A stretch of DNA of 64,000 nucleotides, from the NCBI GenBank assembly GCA_001447805.1, contig CP013099.1, positions 1,302,001 to 1,366,000 on the forward strand, in the 5' to 3' direction. The position numbers and the translations under genes were made by a program. A model generated the notes under the pieces. The model did not search any database, was not told the DNA's origin, and saw only the letters and a list, made by a program, of their open reading frames with translations. Of the stretch, positions 47,373-58,920 are shown piece after piece. This DNA is from Candidatus Tenderia electrophaga. GTDB taxonomy: Bacteria > Pseudomonadota > Gammaproteobacteria > Tenderiales > Tenderiaceae. The first letter of the stretch is position 1; every line of letters begins with the position of its first letter.

Positions 47373-47729
47373 ATGCTAGAAAATTATCTACCGATTCTGG
47401 TTTTCATCATTCTAGGCGTTTTGTTTGGTCTTGGTCCCATCATCGTCGGCTTCGTTTTGGGGCCGCAGCGTCCGGACAGCGAAAAGCTCTCGCCCTATGA
47501 ATGCGGCTTCGAAGCCTTTGAGGACTCGCGCATGAAGTTTGATGTGCGCTATTACCTGGTCGCCATTCTATTCATTATTTTCGACCTTGAGATTGCATTC
47601 CTGTTTCCCTGGGCGGTGGTGTTGGAAGACATCGGAATGTTCGGTTTTCTGGCCATGGTGTTGTTCCTCGGTATCCTGGTCATCGGTTTCATCTACGAAT
47701 GGAAGAAGGGGGCGCTGGAATGGGAATAG
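47373..47729 (+). CDS. nuoA: NADH-quinone oxidoreductase subunit A
   Basis: 118 residues, three membrane segments, with the conserved [20 protein letters not shown] loop, which is part of the quinone-entry region of complex I. First gene of the operon. It is followed by a 105-base gap with a CCCCAC/GTGGGG hairpin, an unusually long spacer for this operon. Confidence 0.97.
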   Translation: MLENYLPILVFIILGVLFGLGPIIVGFVLGPQRPDSEKLSPYECGFEAFEDSRMKFDVRYYLVAILFIIFDLEIAFLFPWAVVLEDIGMFGFLAMVLFLGILVIGFIYEWKKGALEWE

Positions 47730-47834
47730 CCGCACGAGTAGGGAGCAGGGGCCCCACCCAGTGGGGATGTGAGCGGCCACGCGTGCTGCCGGTCTATGCC
47801 CGTGCCGGCGCCGAAATGTTGAGAGGCGTGCGTT

Positions 47835-48311
47835 ATGGGTATTGAAGGCATCCTTGAAAAGGGCGTGGTAACCACCACGGCCGACAAACTCATCAACTGG
47901 GCGCGTACCGGTTCACTCTGGCCCATGACGTTCGGCTTGGCCTGTTGCGCCGTCGAGATGATGCATGCGGGCGCGGCCCGTTATGACCTGGATCGCTTCG
48001 GTGTCGTATTTCGTCCCAGCCCGCGTCAGTCCGATGTGATGATTGTGGCGGGCACCTTGGTGAACAAAATGGCGCCCGCCCTGCGCAAGGTTTACGATCA
48101 GATGTCCGAGCCGCGCTGGGTGATCTCCATGGGATCCTGTGCCAACGGCGGCGGTTATTATCACTATTCTTATGCCGTCGTACGCGGCTGTGACCGCATC
48201 GTGCCGGTGGATATCTACGTGCCGGGCTGTCCGCCGACCGCCGAGGCATTGCTGTACGGTGTGATTCAACTGCAGAACAAAATCAAGCGCACTAACACCA
48301 TCGCGCGCTGA
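47835..48311 (+). CDS. nuoB: NADH-quinone oxidoreductase subunit B
   Basis: 158 residues. Binds the terminal cluster N2: the tandem cysteines in [12 protein letters not shown], and later CANGGGYY and [12 protein letters not shown] supply the ligands. It forms the quinone site with NuoD. ATG 47835; nuoC follows after 11 bases. Confidence 0.98.
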   Translation: MGIEGILEKGVVTTTADKLINWARTGSLWPMTFGLACCAVEMMHAGAARYDLDRFGVVFRPSPRQSDVMIVAGTLVNKMAPALRKVYDQMSEPRWVISMGSCANGGGYYHYSYAVVRGCDRIVPVDIYVPGCPPTAEALLYGVIQLQNKIKRTNTIAR

Positions 48312-48322
48312 GGGTAGGGACG

Positions 48323-48943
48323 ATGTCAACTTCGAATGAGAAATTGGTCGAGCGCCTGGAAAATCGTTTTGGCGACAGTATTAAGAATTGTCGTGTGGCG
48401 GCTGACGAGGTCACTATTGAGATCAATCGCAACGAGCTGCTCGAGGTTTGCGCCGCCTTGCGTGATGATGCCGGGCTCCATTTTGAGCTGCTGATCGATC
48501 TTTGTGGCGTGGACTATTCCGAGTATGGCGAGGGCGCCTGGCAGGGGTTGCGCTTTGCCGTGGTGTATCACCTGCTGTCGATCAAGAATAACTGTCGCCT
48601 GCGTCTGCGCGTGTTCACCGACGATGACGAACCGCGGGTGGACTCGGTGGTCGGTATCTGGAGCGGCGCCAATTGGTTCGAGCGCGAGTGCTTCGATCTG
48701 TTCGGTATTCTGTTCGACGGCCATCCTGACCTGCGCCGTCTGTTGACCGACTACGGCTTTATCGGCCATCCCTTCCGTAAGGACTTCCCGCTGCTGGGGC
48801 ATGTGGAGATGCGCTACGATCCGGAGCGCCGGCGTGTGGTGTATGAGCCCGTGGAGACCGAGATGCGCATGATCGTACCGCGCGTGATTCGCGACGACAA
48901 TCGCTACGAAGCAGACTCAAAAGGGATTCCGGACCGTGGCTGA
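48323..48943 (+). CDS. nuoC: NADH-quinone oxidoreductase subunit C
   Basis: 206 residues. The diagnostic stretch [20 protein letters not shown] and the following [18 protein letters not shown] are clear. Peripheral-arm subunit. It is separate from NuoD, unlike the NuoCD fusion of E. coli. It overlaps nuoD by eight bases. Confidence 0.97.
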   Translation: MSTSNEKLVERLENRFGDSIKNCRVAADEVTIEINRNELLEVCAALRDDAGLHFELLIDLCGVDYSEYGEGAWQGLRFAVVYHLLSIKNNCRLRLRVFTDDDEPRVDSVVGIWSGANWFERECFDLFGILFDGHPDLRRLLTDYGFIGHPFRKDFPLLGHVEMRYDPERRRVVYEPVETEMRMIVPRVIRDDNRYEADSKGIPDRG

Positions 48944-50189
48944 GATTCGCAACTACACCATGAACTTCGGGCCCCAGCATCCCTCCGCCCATGGGGTGCT
49001 GCGGTTGGTGCTGGAACTGGACGGCGAGGTCATCGAACGTGCCGATCCGCATATCGGTCTGTTGCACCGCGCCACCGAGAAGCTGGCCGAAGGCAAGCCC
49101 TATCATCACAATATCGGCTATATGGATCGGCTCGACTATGTTTCCATGATGTGTAACGAGCACGGTTACGTGCTGGCCATGGAAAAACTGCTCGATCTCG
49201 AAATCCCGATGCGGGCGCAATATATCCGTGTCATGTTCGACGAGGTCACCCGCATCCTGAACCACCTGCTGTGGCTGGGTGCCCATGCCCTTGATATCGG
49301 GGCCATGACGGTATTCCTCTACGCCTTTCGCGAACGCGAAGACCTGCTCGATGCTTACGAGGCCGTCTCCGGCGCTCGCATGCATGCGACCTATTATCGC
49401 CCCGGCGGTGTGGCGCGTGATCTGCCCGACACCATGCCCGCCTACCAGACCTCCAAGTGGCATAACGCCAAAGAGGTCGAGCGCATGAACCACAATCGCG
49501 GGGGTTCATTGCTGGACTTTCTGGAAGACTTTACCCGGCGCTTCCCGACCTATGTGGACGAATATGAGACCCTGCTGACCGATAATCGGATCTGGAAACA
49601 ACGTACCGTCGGCATCGGCGTGGTCTCCCCCGAGCGTGCCATGCAGCTTGGGTTCACCGGCGCCATGCTGCGCGGTTCCGGTATTGAATGGGACTTGCGC
49701 AAGAAGCAACCCTATGAAGTTTACGATCGCCTGGATTTTGATATACCGGTCGGTGTGAACGGTGACTGTTATGACCGTTATCTGGTACGGGTCGAGGAGA
49801 TGCGCCAGTCGAACCGTATTGTGCGCCAATGTATCGAATGGTTGCGCAAGAACCCCGGTCCGGTCCGGGTCGACAATTACAAGGTCACGCCGCCCAAGCG
49901 CGAATTGATGAAGGGCGACATGGAGGCGTTGATCCATCATTTCAAACTGTATACCGAAGGCTTTTGCCTGCCGGAAGGCGAGGCCTATGCGGCGGTGGAA
50001 CACCCCAAGGGTGAATTCGGCATCTATCTGGTTTCCGACGGCGCCAACAAACCCTATCGCATGAAGATCCGGGCGCCGGGCTTTGCCCACATCTCGGCCC
50101 TGGATGAAATGTCCCGCGGCCACATGATCGCCGACGTCGTCGCCATCCTCGGCACGCAGGATATTGTATTTGGAGAGGTTGACCGCTGA
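48936..50189 (+). CDS. nuoD: NADH-quinone oxidoreductase subunit D
   Basis: 417 residues. [20 protein letters not shown] at the start, [19 protein letters not shown], and the C-terminal DPVFGEVDR-type ending (DIVFGEVDR). It forms the quinone-binding cavity with NuoB and is related to [NiFe]-hydrogenase large subunits without the metal Cys. Start GTG 48936 within the end of nuoC; its stop shares a base with the nuoE ATG. Confidence 0.98.
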   Translation: MAEIRNYTMNFGPQHPSAHGVLRLVLELDGEVIERADPHIGLLHRATEKLAEGKPYHHNIGYMDRLDYVSMMCNEHGYVLAMEKLLDLEIPMRAQYIRVMFDEVTRILNHLLWLGAHALDIGAMTVFLYAFREREDLLDAYEAVSGARMHATYYRPGGVARDLPDTMPAYQTSKWHNAKEVERMNHNRGGSLLDFLEDFTRRFPTYVDEYETLLTDNRIWKQRTVGIGVVSPERAMQLGFTGAMLRGSGIEWDLRKKQPYEVYDRLDFDIPVGVNGDCYDRYLVRVEEMRQSNRIVRQCIEWLRKNPGPVRVDNYKVTPPKRELMKGDMEALIHHFKLYTEGFCLPEGEAYAAVEHPKGEFGIYLVSDGANKPYRMKIRAPGFAHISALDEMSRGHMIADVVAILGTQDIVFGEVDR

Positions 50190-50695
50190 TGTCCCAAGCT
50201 AAGTCCCAGAGTAAATTAGATTTGATTAGCGACGCAGCACGCGCCGAAATCGATCAGTGGGTCGCCAAGTACCCGGAGGACCGCAAGGATTCCGCCTGTA
50301 TGCCCGCGTTGCGGATTCTGCAGGATCAAAACGGTGGTTGGTTGACCACCGAACTGATGGACGCGGTGGCCGAATATCTCGACATGCCGCCCATCGCCGT
50401 CTATGAAGTGGCGACCTTTTATTCAATGTACGAGCATGAGCCCGTCGGTCGCCACAAGATTTGTGTCTGTACCAACATTTCGTGCATGTTGTGCGGCTCC
50501 GACGATGTCGTCAAACACCTCAACGAGAAGCTGGGCATCAAGTTCGGCGAGACCACCGAGGACGGTAGGTACAGCCTCAAGGAAGTGGAGTGCCTGGGTG
50601 CCTGCGGCGGTGCACCGATGATGCAAGTCGGTCGCAGCTATTACGAGAACCTGACCCCGGAAAAGATAGACGCTATCCTGGATAGCCTCGAGTAA
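50189..50695 (+). CDS. nuoE: NADH-quinone oxidoreductase subunit E
   Basis: 168 residues, thioredoxin-like, with the four ligands of the 2Fe-2S cluster N1a in [14 protein letters not shown] and [13 protein letters not shown]-terminal helical part [14 protein letters not shown] typical. Part of the NADH dehydrogenase module with NuoF and NuoG. Five bases separate it from nuoF. Confidence 0.97.
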   Translation: MSQAKSQSKLDLISDAARAEIDQWVAKYPEDRKDSACMPALRILQDQNGGWLTTELMDAVAEYLDMPPIAVYEVATFYSMYEHEPVGRHKICVCTNISCMLCGSDDVVKHLNEKLGIKFGETTEDGRYSLKEVECLGACGGAPMMQVGRSYYENLTPEKIDAILDSLE

Positions 50696-50700
50696 AGACC

Positions 50701-51966
50701 ATGGCTAACGAAGTCTGTTTTCGCAACAATCATCTGGACAAGCCCTGGACGCTGGATACCTATCAGAGTACCGGCGGCTATGAGGTGTGGAAAAAGATCC
50801 TCAAGGAGAAGACCTCGCCGGAGGAGATCATCGAGCAGGTCAAGCTCTCGGCCCTGCGCGGTCGCGGCGGCGCCGGTTTCCCCACCGGTCTCAAGTGGAG
50901 CTTTATGCCGCGCAATTCCGCCGGCCAGAAATATATCGTCTGCAACTCGGACGAGGGCGAGCCGGGGACCTTCAAGGATCGGGACATCCTGCGCTATAAC
51001 CCGCACCAATTGGTGGAGGGCATGGCCATTGCCGGTTACACCATCGGCGCCACCATGGGTTACAACTATATTCGTGGTGAATTCTGGGAGCCCTATGAGC
51101 GTTTTCAGGCTGCCATTGAAGAGGCGCGCGCCGCCGGTCTGCTGGGCAAGAACATCATGGGCTCGGGCATCGATTTTGATCTTGAGACCCATCTGGGCGC
51201 CGGCGCCTATATCTGTGGTGAAGAAACCGCGCTGCTGGAGTCCCTGGAAGGCAAGAAGGGTCAGCCGCGTTTCAAGCCGCCGTTTCCCGCCAGTTACGGG
51301 CTCTACGGTCGGCCGACCACGATCAACAACACGGAGACCCTGGCCTCCGTGCCCATGATATTGAAGAACGGGGGGCAGTGGTTCCTGGATCTGGGCAAGC
51401 CCAACAACGGCGGCACCAAGATCTTTTCCGTTTCCGGTCACGTCAACAAGCCGGGCAATTATGAAGTCGCCATGGGTATGCCCTTCGCCGAATTGTTGGA
51501 GATGGCGGGCGGTATCCGCCACGGCCATACGCTGAAGGCGGTTATCCCGGGTGGCTCTTCGGTACCGGTGCTGCCGGGCGAGGTGATGATGGAAACCGAT
51601 ATGGATTACGATTCCATCGGCAAGGCCGGCTCCATGCTCGGCGCCGGCTCGGTCATCATCATGGACGAGACCACTTGTATGGTCAGGGCCTTGGGACGCT
51701 TGTCGCATTTTTATTATGAAGAGTCCTGCGGCCAATGCACCCCGTGCCGTGAAGGCACCGGCTGGCTGGCGCGCGTGGTGCATCGCATTGAACACGGTGA
51801 GGGGCGTCAGCAGGACTTGGACATGCTCGACGACGTGGCCGGCAAGATCATGGGGCGCACGATTTGCGCCTTGGGCGACGCCGCCGCCATGCCGGTGGCC
51901 AGCTTCCTGAAACATTTCCGCGATGAGTTCCAATACCACATCGACCATGGCAAGTGCATGGTGTGA
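50701..51966 (+). CDS. nuoF: NADH-quinone oxidoreductase subunit F
   Basis: 421 residues. FMN and NADH site: [16 protein letters not shown]-type stretch ([18 protein letters not shown]), [31 protein letters not shown]; cluster N3 ligands in [15 protein letters not shown]. It accepts electrons from NADH. Typical length. The gap to nuoG is 54 bases. Confidence 0.98.
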   Translation: MANEVCFRNNHLDKPWTLDTYQSTGGYEVWKKILKEKTSPEEIIEQVKLSALRGRGGAGFPTGLKWSFMPRNSAGQKYIVCNSDEGEPGTFKDRDILRYNPHQLVEGMAIAGYTIGATMGYNYIRGEFWEPYERFQAAIEEARAAGLLGKNIMGSGIDFDLETHLGAGAYICGEETALLESLEGKKGQPRFKPPFPASYGLYGRPTTINNTETLASVPMILKNGGQWFLDLGKPNNGGTKIFSVSGHVNKPGNYEVAMGMPFAELLEMAGGIRHGHTLKAVIPGGSSVPVLPGEVMMETDMDYDSIGKAGSMLGAGSVIIMDETTCMVRALGRLSHFYYEESCGQCTPCREGTGWLARVVHRIEHGEGRQQDLDMLDDVAGKIMGRTICALGDAAAMPVASFLKHFRDEFQYHIDHGKCMV

Positions 51967-52020
51967 ATGTCGGATTGCATCGGATTGAGTGGATATAGCA
52001 GAACCTAACGGGGCCGATTG

Positions 52021-54384
52021 ATGGTTAAGATAGAGATCGATGGAAAGAGGATCGAGGCGCAAGACGGGGCCATGATTATTGAGGCCGCCGACGAGGCCGG
52101 TATTCCGATTCCCCGTTTTTGTTATCACAAAAAGCTGTCCGTCGCGGCCAACTGCCGCATGTGTCTGGTGGAAGTGGAGAAGGCCGCCAAGCCGCTGCCG
52201 GCCTGCGCGACCCCCATCACCGAGGGCATGAAGGTCTTCACCCGCTCAACCAAGGCCGTTGACGCGCAGAAGAGCGTGATGGAATTCCTGCTCATCAATC
52301 ATCCCTTGGACTGCCCCATTTGCGACCAGGGCGGTGAGTGCGATCTGCAGGACCTGGCTATGGGCTACGGCGGTGATCATTCTCAATACACCGAAGAGAA
52401 GCGTGTCGTTTTCGACAAGAACATCGGTCCCCTGGTGGCCACCGACATGACCCGCTGCATCCATTGCACCCGCTGCGTGCGTTTCGGTCAGGAGATTGCC
52501 GGTATTCGTGAGCTGGGCGCCACCGGTCGCGGGGAACACATGCAGATCGGCACCTATGTGGAAAAGGCCGTCGATTCCGAATTGTCGGGCAATATCATCG
52601 ATCTGTGCCCGGTAGGCGCCCTGACCAACAAGCCCTTCCGCTTCGACGCCCGCAGCTGGGAGATGAATCTGCGCGAATCCATTAGCGCCCATGATTGTGT
52701 CGGTTCCAATCTGCAGCTGGAATCCCTGCGCGGTGAAGTGCGGCGTGTGACGCCCAAGGAGAACGAGGCGATTAACGAGACCTGGATCTCCGATCGCGAT
52801 CGTTACAGCTGCGAGGGCCTGAATAGCGCTGATCGTCTGCGCGTGCCCATGATCAAGCAAGACGGCGAATGGCGCGAGGTGGATTGGCAGACGGCCCTGG
52901 AGACAACCGTGGCCGGTTTGAAAAAGGTCTTGGAACAGCATGGTGCGGGTCAGTTGGGCGCGCTGACTTCGCCTAGCGCCACGCTTGAGGAAATGTACCT
53001 GCTGCAAAAACTGGTGCGCGGCCTGGGGGGGTCCAATATCGACCACCGTGTCGGCCAGCTCGATTTTAGTGACCAGGACGCGATGCCTCTGTATCCGTCG
53101 CTGGGTCAATCCATCGCCGACTTGGAGCAGCTCGATGCTGCCCTGTTGCTCGGCGCCAACATCCGCATGGATCAGCCCTTGCTGGGCCATCGCATTCGCA
53201 AGGCGGCCTTGGCCGGCGGCAAGATCATGTGCGTCAACCCGGTGGATTACGAATTCAAGTTTCCCGTCAGCGAAAAGATTATCGCCGCCGGTGCGGCCCT
53301 GGAACAGGCCCTGGCGGGTGTCGCCAAGGCCCTGATCGACGGCGGCGCCAGCGCGCCGGAGGGGTTGGCCGAACTGGTGGGCGGCGTCCAGGTGGACGAC
53401 GCGCATCGCCGTATGGCCGATACCCTGAAATCCTCCGGCAAGGCCACCGTGCTGGTCGGCAGCTATGCGATGGCCACCCCGGTCGCGGCCAATCTGCGCG
53501 CCCTGGCCCAGGCCGTCGCCATGATGAGCGGCGCCACCCTGGGCTACCTGACTAGCGGTGCCAACAGCGCCGGCGGCTACCTCGCCGGCGCCCTGCCGCA
53601 CCGCGCGCCTGCCGGCAAGGGCGCCACCTTCGGTCTCAATGTCCAAGGTATGTGGGAGAAAAGGCTGGCCGGCTATGTACTGTTGGGTATCGAGCCTGAA
53701 TATGACTGTGCTGATGGCGGCGCCGCCCTGGCGGCCTTGCGCAACGCGGATTTCGTCGTGGCCATGACACCTTATAAGAACGACGCCATGCTGGATTACG
53801 CCGCGGTGCTGCTGCCGGTGGCGCCGTTCAGCGAGACCTCCGGCACCTTCGTCAACGTCGAAGGCAAGTGGCAGAGCTTCGGCGGCGGCGTCAAACCCCT
53901 GGCCGAGACCCGCCCTGGCTGGAAAGTGATGCGTGTACTGGGCAATCTGTTCAGCCTGGACGGCTTTGATTACGTCACCTCGGAAGAGGTGCGCGACGAG
54001 CTGCACGCTCAGGCGGCCGGTTTGGAGAACAGCGCCGCGCAGTGGCGCTGTCCCAAGGCGCTGCATGTCCCCGGCAAGACCCTGGTGCGCGTGGCCGACA
54101 AAGCCGCGTATGCCGTCGACGCCGTGGTACGCCGTTCCGTGCCGCTGCAGCAAACCGCCCATGCCCAAGCGGCGCGCGCGGCGAGGATCAACTCATCCGT
54201 CGCCCAGGCCCTGGGCTTGAGTGACGCGGTGCGGGTGGAGGCGCGTCAGGGTGACGCCAGCTGTACGGTCGCCCTGGAGATCGACGACCGCGTCGCCGAC
54301 GGCGCGGTGTGGCTGGCTGCCGGCATCGACGCATGCGCCGGTGTTGGCTGTGACGGGGCCGAGATCGGCCTCAAACCGGTATAG
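52021..54384 (+). CDS. nuoG: NADH-quinone oxidoreductase subunit G
   Basis: 787 residues. N-terminal 2Fe-2S ferredoxin domain (IPRFCYHKKLSVAANCRMC), then CPICDQGGECDLQD with its His/Cys ligands, CIHCTRCVRFGQE for further 4Fe-4S clusters, and a molybdopterin-oxidoreductase-like C-terminal domain without cofactor. ATG 52021 is chosen over the TTG one codon upstream. Electrons pass through it from NuoF toward NuoI. Confidence 0.97.
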   Translation: MVKIEIDGKRIEAQDGAMIIEAADEAGIPIPRFCYHKKLSVAANCRMCLVEVEKAAKPLPACATPITEGMKVFTRSTKAVDAQKSVMEFLLINHPLDCPICDQGGECDLQDLAMGYGGDHSQYTEEKRVVFDKNIGPLVATDMTRCIHCTRCVRFGQEIAGIRELGATGRGEHMQIGTYVEKAVDSELSGNIIDLCPVGALTNKPFRFDARSWEMNLRESISAHDCVGSNLQLESLRGEVRRVTPKENEAINETWISDRDRYSCEGLNSADRLRVPMIKQDGEWREVDWQTALETTVAGLKKVLEQHGAGQLGALTSPSATLEEMYLLQKLVRGLGGSNIDHRVGQLDFSDQDAMPLYPSLGQSIADLEQLDAALLLGANIRMDQPLLGHRIRKAALAGGKIMCVNPVDYEFKFPVSEKIIAAGAALEQALAGVAKALIDGGASAPEGLAELVGGVQVDDAHRRMADTLKSSGKATVLVGSYAMATPVAANLRALAQAVAMMSGATLGYLTSGANSAGGYLAGALPHRAPAGKGATFGLNVQGMWEKRLAGYVLLGIEPEYDCADGGAALAALRNADFVVAMTPYKNDAMLDYAAVLLPVAPFSETSGTFVNVEGKWQSFGGGVKPLAETRPGWKVMRVLGNLFSLDGFDYVTSEEVRDELHAQAAGLENSAAQWRCPKALHVPGKTLVRVADKAAYAVDAVVRRSVPLQQTAHAQAARAARINSSVAQALGLSDAVRVEARQGDASCTVALEIDDRVADGAVWLAAGIDACAGVGCDGAEIGLKPV

Positions 54385-54405
54385 GAATGAATCGGGATAA
54401 TAATA

Positions 54406-55458
54406 ATGACTGACGCTGTCCTGAGTTTTTGGAACGACTTGCCTGAACTGGTCCAGATCAATTTCAAGATCATGGCCATTGTCATTCCGATCATGCTTTC
54501 GGTGGCCTACCTGACCCTGGCCGAACGCAAGGTGATCGGCTATATCCAGGTGCGTATCGGACCCAATCGCGTCGGTCCGCGCGGCCTGCTGCAACCCATC
54601 GCCGACGGACTCAAACTGGCGTTAAAAGAGATCATCGTTCCCAGCAACGCCAACCGGTTTCTGTTTTTATTGGGACCGATCGTCACCCTGGCGCCGGCGC
54701 TGGTGGCATGGGCGGTGATTCCTTTTGATGAAGACATGGTGCTGGCCAACGTGGACGCCGGTCTGCTCTATATTCTGGCCATGACCTCGGTGGGCGTTTA
54801 CGGCGTCATCATCGCCGGTTGGGCCTCCAACTCGAAATACGCCTTTCTCGGCGCGCTGCGCTCCTCGGCGCAGGTGGTGTCCTACGAAATCGCCATGGGG
54901 TTTGCCCTTGTGGTGGTGTTGATGGCGGCCGGCAGTCTGAATCTGCAGGAGATCGTGTTGGCGCAGAAGGGTGGCTTGGGACTGCTCGACTGGTTCTGGT
55001 TGCCCTTGTTGCCCATGTTTGTCGTCTATTTCATCTCCGGCGTGGCCGAGACCAACCGCGCCCCGTTCGACGTTGCCGAGGGTGAATCGGAAATCGTTGC
55101 CGGTTTCCATGTCGAATATTCAGGCATGACCTTCGCGGTGTTCTTCCTGGCCGAGTACGCCAATATGATTCTTATCTCGGCCCTTGCGGCCGTGATGTTC
55201 CTGGGCGGCTGGCTGTCACCCTTCGAAGGCATCCCCGGATTGGCTGCGCTGTTCGCCTGGGTGCCGGGTATCGTCTGGCTGTTGGCCAAGATCGCGTTGT
55301 TGTTATTTTTGTTCCTGTGGTTCCGCGCCACATTTCCCCGTTACCGCTATGATCAGATCATGCGCTTGGGCTGGAAGGTGTTCATTCCGGTGACCATTGT
55401 CTGGATCCTGGTCGTGGGTGGTTTGGTAATGGGCAATGTGCCTCCGTGGTTCGATTAA
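54406..55458 (+). CDS. nuoH: NADH-quinone oxidoreductase subunit H
   Basis: 350 residues, eight membrane segments. [20 protein letters not shown] and [12 protein letters not shown] lie in the quinone-chamber loop; [20 protein letters not shown] and [19 protein letters not shown] are family hallmarks. It anchors the peripheral arm to the membrane. ATG 54406. Confidence 0.98.
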   Translation: MTDAVLSFWNDLPELVQINFKIMAIVIPIMLSVAYLTLAERKVIGYIQVRIGPNRVGPRGLLQPIADGLKLALKEIIVPSNANRFLFLLGPIVTLAPALVAWAVIPFDEDMVLANVDAGLLYILAMTSVGVYGVIIAGWASNSKYAFLGALRSSAQVVSYEIAMGFALVVVLMAAGSLNLQEIVLAQKGGLGLLDWFWLPLLPMFVVYFISGVAETNRAPFDVAEGESEIVAGFHVEYSGMTFAVFFLAEYANMILISALAAVMFLGGWLSPFEGIPGLAALFAWVPGIVWLLAKIALLLFLFLWFRATFPRYRYDQIMRLGWKVFIPVTIVWILVVGGLVMGNVPPWFD

Positions 55459-55472
55459 TAGGAGGAACTGCT

Positions 55473-55961
55473 ATGAAGACCATGAATTATTACATCAAGA
55501 GCTTTATCCTCTGGGAATTGCTGAAGGGCTTGGCCCTGACCGGGAAATACCTGTTTGCCAGGAAGATCACGGTCCAGTATCCCGAGGAAAAGACACCGCA
55601 GTCGCCCCGTTTCCGCGGCCTGCACGCGCTGCGCCGCTATGCCAACGGCGAAGAACGCTGCATCGCCTGTAAGCTGTGCGAGGCCACCTGTCCGGCGCTG
55701 GCGATCACCATCGAGTCGGATCAGCGCGAGGATGGCAGCCGGCGCACCACCCGCTATGATATCGACCTGTTCAAGTGTGTTTATTGCGGTTTGTGCGAAG
55801 AGGCCTGCCCGGTGGATGCCATTGTCGAAACGCGCGAGTTCGAGTATCACTTTGAGAAGCGCGGTGAGAATGTCATGACCAAGGATATGCTGATGGCCGT
55901 AGGGGATCGCTTGGAGACACAGATTGCCGCCGACCGCGCCGCCGATGCACCCTATCGCTAA
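55473..55961 (+). CDS. nuoI: NADH-quinone oxidoreductase subunit I
   Basis: 162 residues. Two 4Fe-4S ferredoxin motifs, [16 protein letters not shown] and [16 protein letters not shown], carry clusters N6a and N6b. The ATG at 55473 has AGGAGG seven bases upstream; the frame is open into nuoH but that start is not supported. N-terminal amphipathic helix ([19 protein letters not shown]) docks on NuoH. Confidence 0.98.
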   Translation: MKTMNYYIKSFILWELLKGLALTGKYLFARKITVQYPEEKTPQSPRFRGLHALRRYANGEERCIACKLCEATCPALAITIESDQREDGSRRTTRYDIDLFKCVYCGLCEEACPVDAIVETREFEYHFEKRGENVMTKDMLMAVGDRLETQIAADRAADAPYR

Positions 55962-55982
55962 TCACAATAAATCGACAATAAT

Positions 55983-56594
55983 ATGGAATCTCTGATTTTT
56001 TACGCTTTTGCCGCCATTCTGATCGCCTCCGCCTTGGCGGTGATCACTGTGCGCAATCCGGTGCACGCCGTGCTGTTCCTGGTGCTGACATTCTTTACCA
56101 GTGCCGCCATCTGGCTGCTGTTGGAGGCGGAATTCCTCGCCATCACCTTGGTATTGGTTTACGTCGGCGCGGTGATGGTGTTGTTCCTGTTTGTAGTTAT
56201 GATGCTGGATATCAATATCTCGGTGCTGCGCGAGGGCTTTGTCAAAAATGCCTATATCGGCGTGCCCGTGGCACTGATCGTGGTCTTCGAACTGATTGCG
56301 GTGGTGGGCAGTGAGCGTTTTGGTCTAGAGGAAATGGCGGCCCCGGCGCGCCACGCCGCCGATTACAGTAATACCAAGGAACTGGGCCGGGTTCTGTATA
56401 CCGACTATGTCTATGCATTCGAGCTGGCTGCGGTGGTGCTGGTGGTGGCGATCATCGCCGCCATCGCCCTGACCATGCGGCGTCGGCCGGATACCAAATA
56501 CCAAGATCCTGCGCAACAGGTCAGCGTGCGCCGCAACGATCGCGTTCGTATCGTGAAAATGGCGGCTGAGAAAAAGAATAAGGCAAACCAGTAA
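55983..56594 (+). CDS. nuoJ: NADH-quinone oxidoreductase subunit J
   Basis: 203 residues, five membrane segments. [20 protein letters not shown] and [20 protein letters not shown] with [12 protein letters not shown] are the conserved part, including the pi-bulge helix. The tail is basic. Membrane-arm subunit. ATG 55983. Confidence 0.96.
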   Translation: MESLIFYAFAAILIASALAVITVRNPVHAVLFLVLTFFTSAAIWLLLEAEFLAITLVLVYVGAVMVLFLFVVMMLDINISVLREGFVKNAYIGVPVALIVVFELIAVVGSERFGLEEMAAPARHAADYSNTKELGRVLYTDYVYAFELAAVVLVVAIIAAIALTMRRRPDTKYQDPAQQVSVRRNDRVRIVKMAAEKKNKANQ

Positions 56595-56625
56595 CAAGCC
56601 TTATCAAATAAAACTAGGGGACACA

Positions 56626-56931
56626 ATGATCGCACTGTCAGATTTTCTGGTTCTGGGCGCCATCCTGTTTTGTATCAGCGTGGCGGGGATCTTCCTTAAC
56701 AGGAAGAACGTCATCGTGTTGCTGATGGCCATCGAATTGATGTTGCTGGCGGTCAACATGAACTTCATCGCCTTCTCTTATTTCATGGGCGACCTGGCGG
56801 GCCAGGTCTTCGTCTTCTTTATTCTGACCGTGGCGGCTGCGGAAGCCGCCATCGGCCTGGCGATACTGGTGGTGTGGTTCCGTAATCGTCGCACCATCAA
56901 TGTAGAAAACCTCGACACTCTGAAGGGATAG
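56626..56931 (+). CDS. nuoK: NADH-quinone oxidoreductase subunit K
   Basis: 101 residues, three membrane segments. [20 protein letters not shown] contains the conserved membrane Glu in MAIELM, and [17 protein letters not shown] holds the second. This is a proton-channel-related subunit of the Mrp type. ATG 56626 with AGGGGA upstream. Confidence 0.97.
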   Translation: MIALSDFLVLGAILFCISVAGIFLNRKNVIVLLMAIELMLLAVNMNFIAFSYFMGDLAGQVFVFFILTVAAAEAAIGLAILVVWFRNRRTINVENLDTLKG

Positions 56932-56943
56932 GGCAGAATAATT

Positions 56944-58899
56944 ATGGAAAACGTCTATCTCGCCATCGTTCTCGCGCCCCTGGTCGGCGCCATAGTCGCC
57001 GGTCTGTTCGGCAGACAAATCGGTCGCAGCGGTGCTCACTGGGTCACTATCGCCGGTGTGGCGATCGCCTGTCTGCTATCGGCCGTTGTCTTTAATGAGA
57101 TCGTTCTGAATGACGCCGCGACCTACAACCAATCTCTCTACACCTGGTTGGTGAGCGACGGTATTCGCTTCGAAATCGGTTTCCTGATCGACGAACTCAC
57201 CGCCACCATGATGCTGGTGGTCACCTTCGTGTCGCTGATGGTGCACATCTACACCATCGGTTATATGCGTGACGATCCCGGTTATCAGCGTTTCTTCAGT
57301 TATATTTCGCTGTTCACCTTTTCCATGCTGATGCTGGTGATGGCCAATAACTTCATGCAGCTGTTCTTCGGCTGGGAGGCGGTGGGCTTGGTCTCCTACC
57401 TGTTGATCGGCTTCTGGTATAAGCGCGAGTCGGCCATTTACGCCAATCTAAAGGCCTTCCTGGTCAATCGGGTGGGCGACTTCGGTTTTCTGCTGGGCAT
57501 CGCCGCGGTGGTGATGTATTTCAACAGCCTGGACTATGCCGATGTCTTCAACGCCGCGCCGCATCTGGCCGACCTCACCATCCAGGTCATCCCGGGTGTG
57601 GATTGGTCCCTGATGACCGTGATCTGCATTCTGCTGTTCATCGGCGCCATGGGTAAATCGGCCCAGGTGCCGCTGCATGTGTGGCTGCCCGATTCCATGG
57701 AAGGCCCGACGCCGATCTCGGCCCTGATCCACGCCGCGACTATGGTCACCGCCGGTATCTTCATGGTGGCGCGCATGTCGCCGCTGTACGAACTCTCCAC
57801 CACCGCACTGAGCGTGGTGTTGATCATCGGCGCCATCACGGCATTGTTCATGGGGTTCCTCGGCATTGTGCAGAACGACATCAAGCGCGTCATCGCTTAT
57901 TCCACGCTGTCCCAGCTCGGTTACATGACCGTGGCCCTGGGCGCCTCAGCCTATGCCGCCGGTATCTTTCATCTCATGACCCATGCCTTCTTCAAGGCGC
58001 TGCTGTTTCTGGCCGCCGGCTCCGTCATCGTGGCCATGCATCATGAGCAGGATATCCGCAAAATGGGCGGCTTGAAGAAATACTTGCCCATCACCTACTG
58101 GTGTATGTTGATCGGTTCGTTGGCCTTGATCGGCACGCCGGGCTTTTCCGGGTTCTTCTCCAAGGACGCCATCATCGAGGCGGTGCATGCCTCTGATATC
58201 GCGGGATCGGGCTTCGCCTATCTCTGTGTGCTGTTGGGGGTGTTTGTCACCGCCCTGTACAGTTTCCGCATGTTCTTTCTTGTGTTTCACGGCGAGGAGC
58301 GTATCGACCCCCATGCCAAGGAGCATTTGCATGAGTCGCCGGCGGTGATTACCCTGCCCTTAATCCTGCTGGCGATCCCCTCGGTTGTGATCGGCGCCAT
58401 CGCCGTCGGTCCATGGCTGTTCGGCGATTATTTTGGTGATGCCATTACCGTGCTGGAAGAGCATGACGTGCTCGGGCAATTGGGCGAGCATTATACGGGT
58501 GTGATGGGCTTCATCCTGCACGGCGTCATGGCCCTGCCGTTCTGGTTGGCGCTGGCCGGTGTCGGCACCGCTTACTACCTCTATATGAAGCGTCCCGATT
58601 TGCCGGCGCAGATCAAGCAGCGCTTTGCCGGCATCTACAACATATTGGATAAAGCATATGGTGCGGACGCCTTCAACGAGAAGTTTTTCGCCGGCGGTAG
58701 TCGCAAGGCGGGTAACTTCTTCTGGCAGCTCGGCGATGTCAAAAGTATCGACGGCGTTATGGTGAACGGTACGGCAAAATTGGTCGGTTGGGTCGCAGGG
58801 GCGATGCGCCACATGCAGACCGGTTACCTGTACCATTATGCCTTCGCGATGATTATTGGATTGCTTGTTCTGGTGAGCTGGATGCTGGCTCACGCATAA
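56944..58899 (+). CDS. nuoL: NADH-quinone oxidoreductase subunit L
   Basis: 651 residues, about 16 membrane segments, antiporter-like. FFGWEAVGLVSYLLIGFWY carries the key Glu; MGKSAQVPLHVWLPDSMEGP and ISALIHAATMVTAGIFM hold the channel Lys and His residues; the long C-terminal lateral helix is the last 150 residues. Most distal proton-pumping subunit. ATG 56944. Confidence 0.98.
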   Translation: MENVYLAIVLAPLVGAIVAGLFGRQIGRSGAHWVTIAGVAIACLLSAVVFNEIVLNDAATYNQSLYTWLVSDGIRFEIGFLIDELTATMMLVVTFVSLMVHIYTIGYMRDDPGYQRFFSYISLFTFSMLMLVMANNFMQLFFGWEAVGLVSYLLIGFWYKRESAIYANLKAFLVNRVGDFGFLLGIAAVVMYFNSLDYADVFNAAPHLADLTIQVIPGVDWSLMTVICILLFIGAMGKSAQVPLHVWLPDSMEGPTPISALIHAATMVTAGIFMVARMSPLYELSTTALSVVLIIGAITALFMGFLGIVQNDIKRVIAYSTLSQLGYMTVALGASAYAAGIFHLMTHAFFKALLFLAAGSVIVAMHHEQDIRKMGGLKKYLPITYWCMLIGSLALIGTPGFSGFFSKDAIIEAVHASDIAGSGFAYLCVLLGVFVTALYSFRMFFLVFHGEERIDPHAKEHLHESPAVITLPLILLAIPSVVIGAIAVGPWLFGDYFGDAITVLEEHDVLGQLGEHYTGVMGFILHGVMALPFWLALAGVGTAYYLYMKRPDLPAQIKQRFAGIYNILDKAYGADAFNEKFFAGGSRKAGNFFWQLGDVKSIDGVMVNGTAKLVGWVAGAMRHMQTGYLYHYAFAMIIGLLVLVSWMLAHA

Positions 58900-58920
58900 G
58901 AATAAAAAGGATTGCACGGA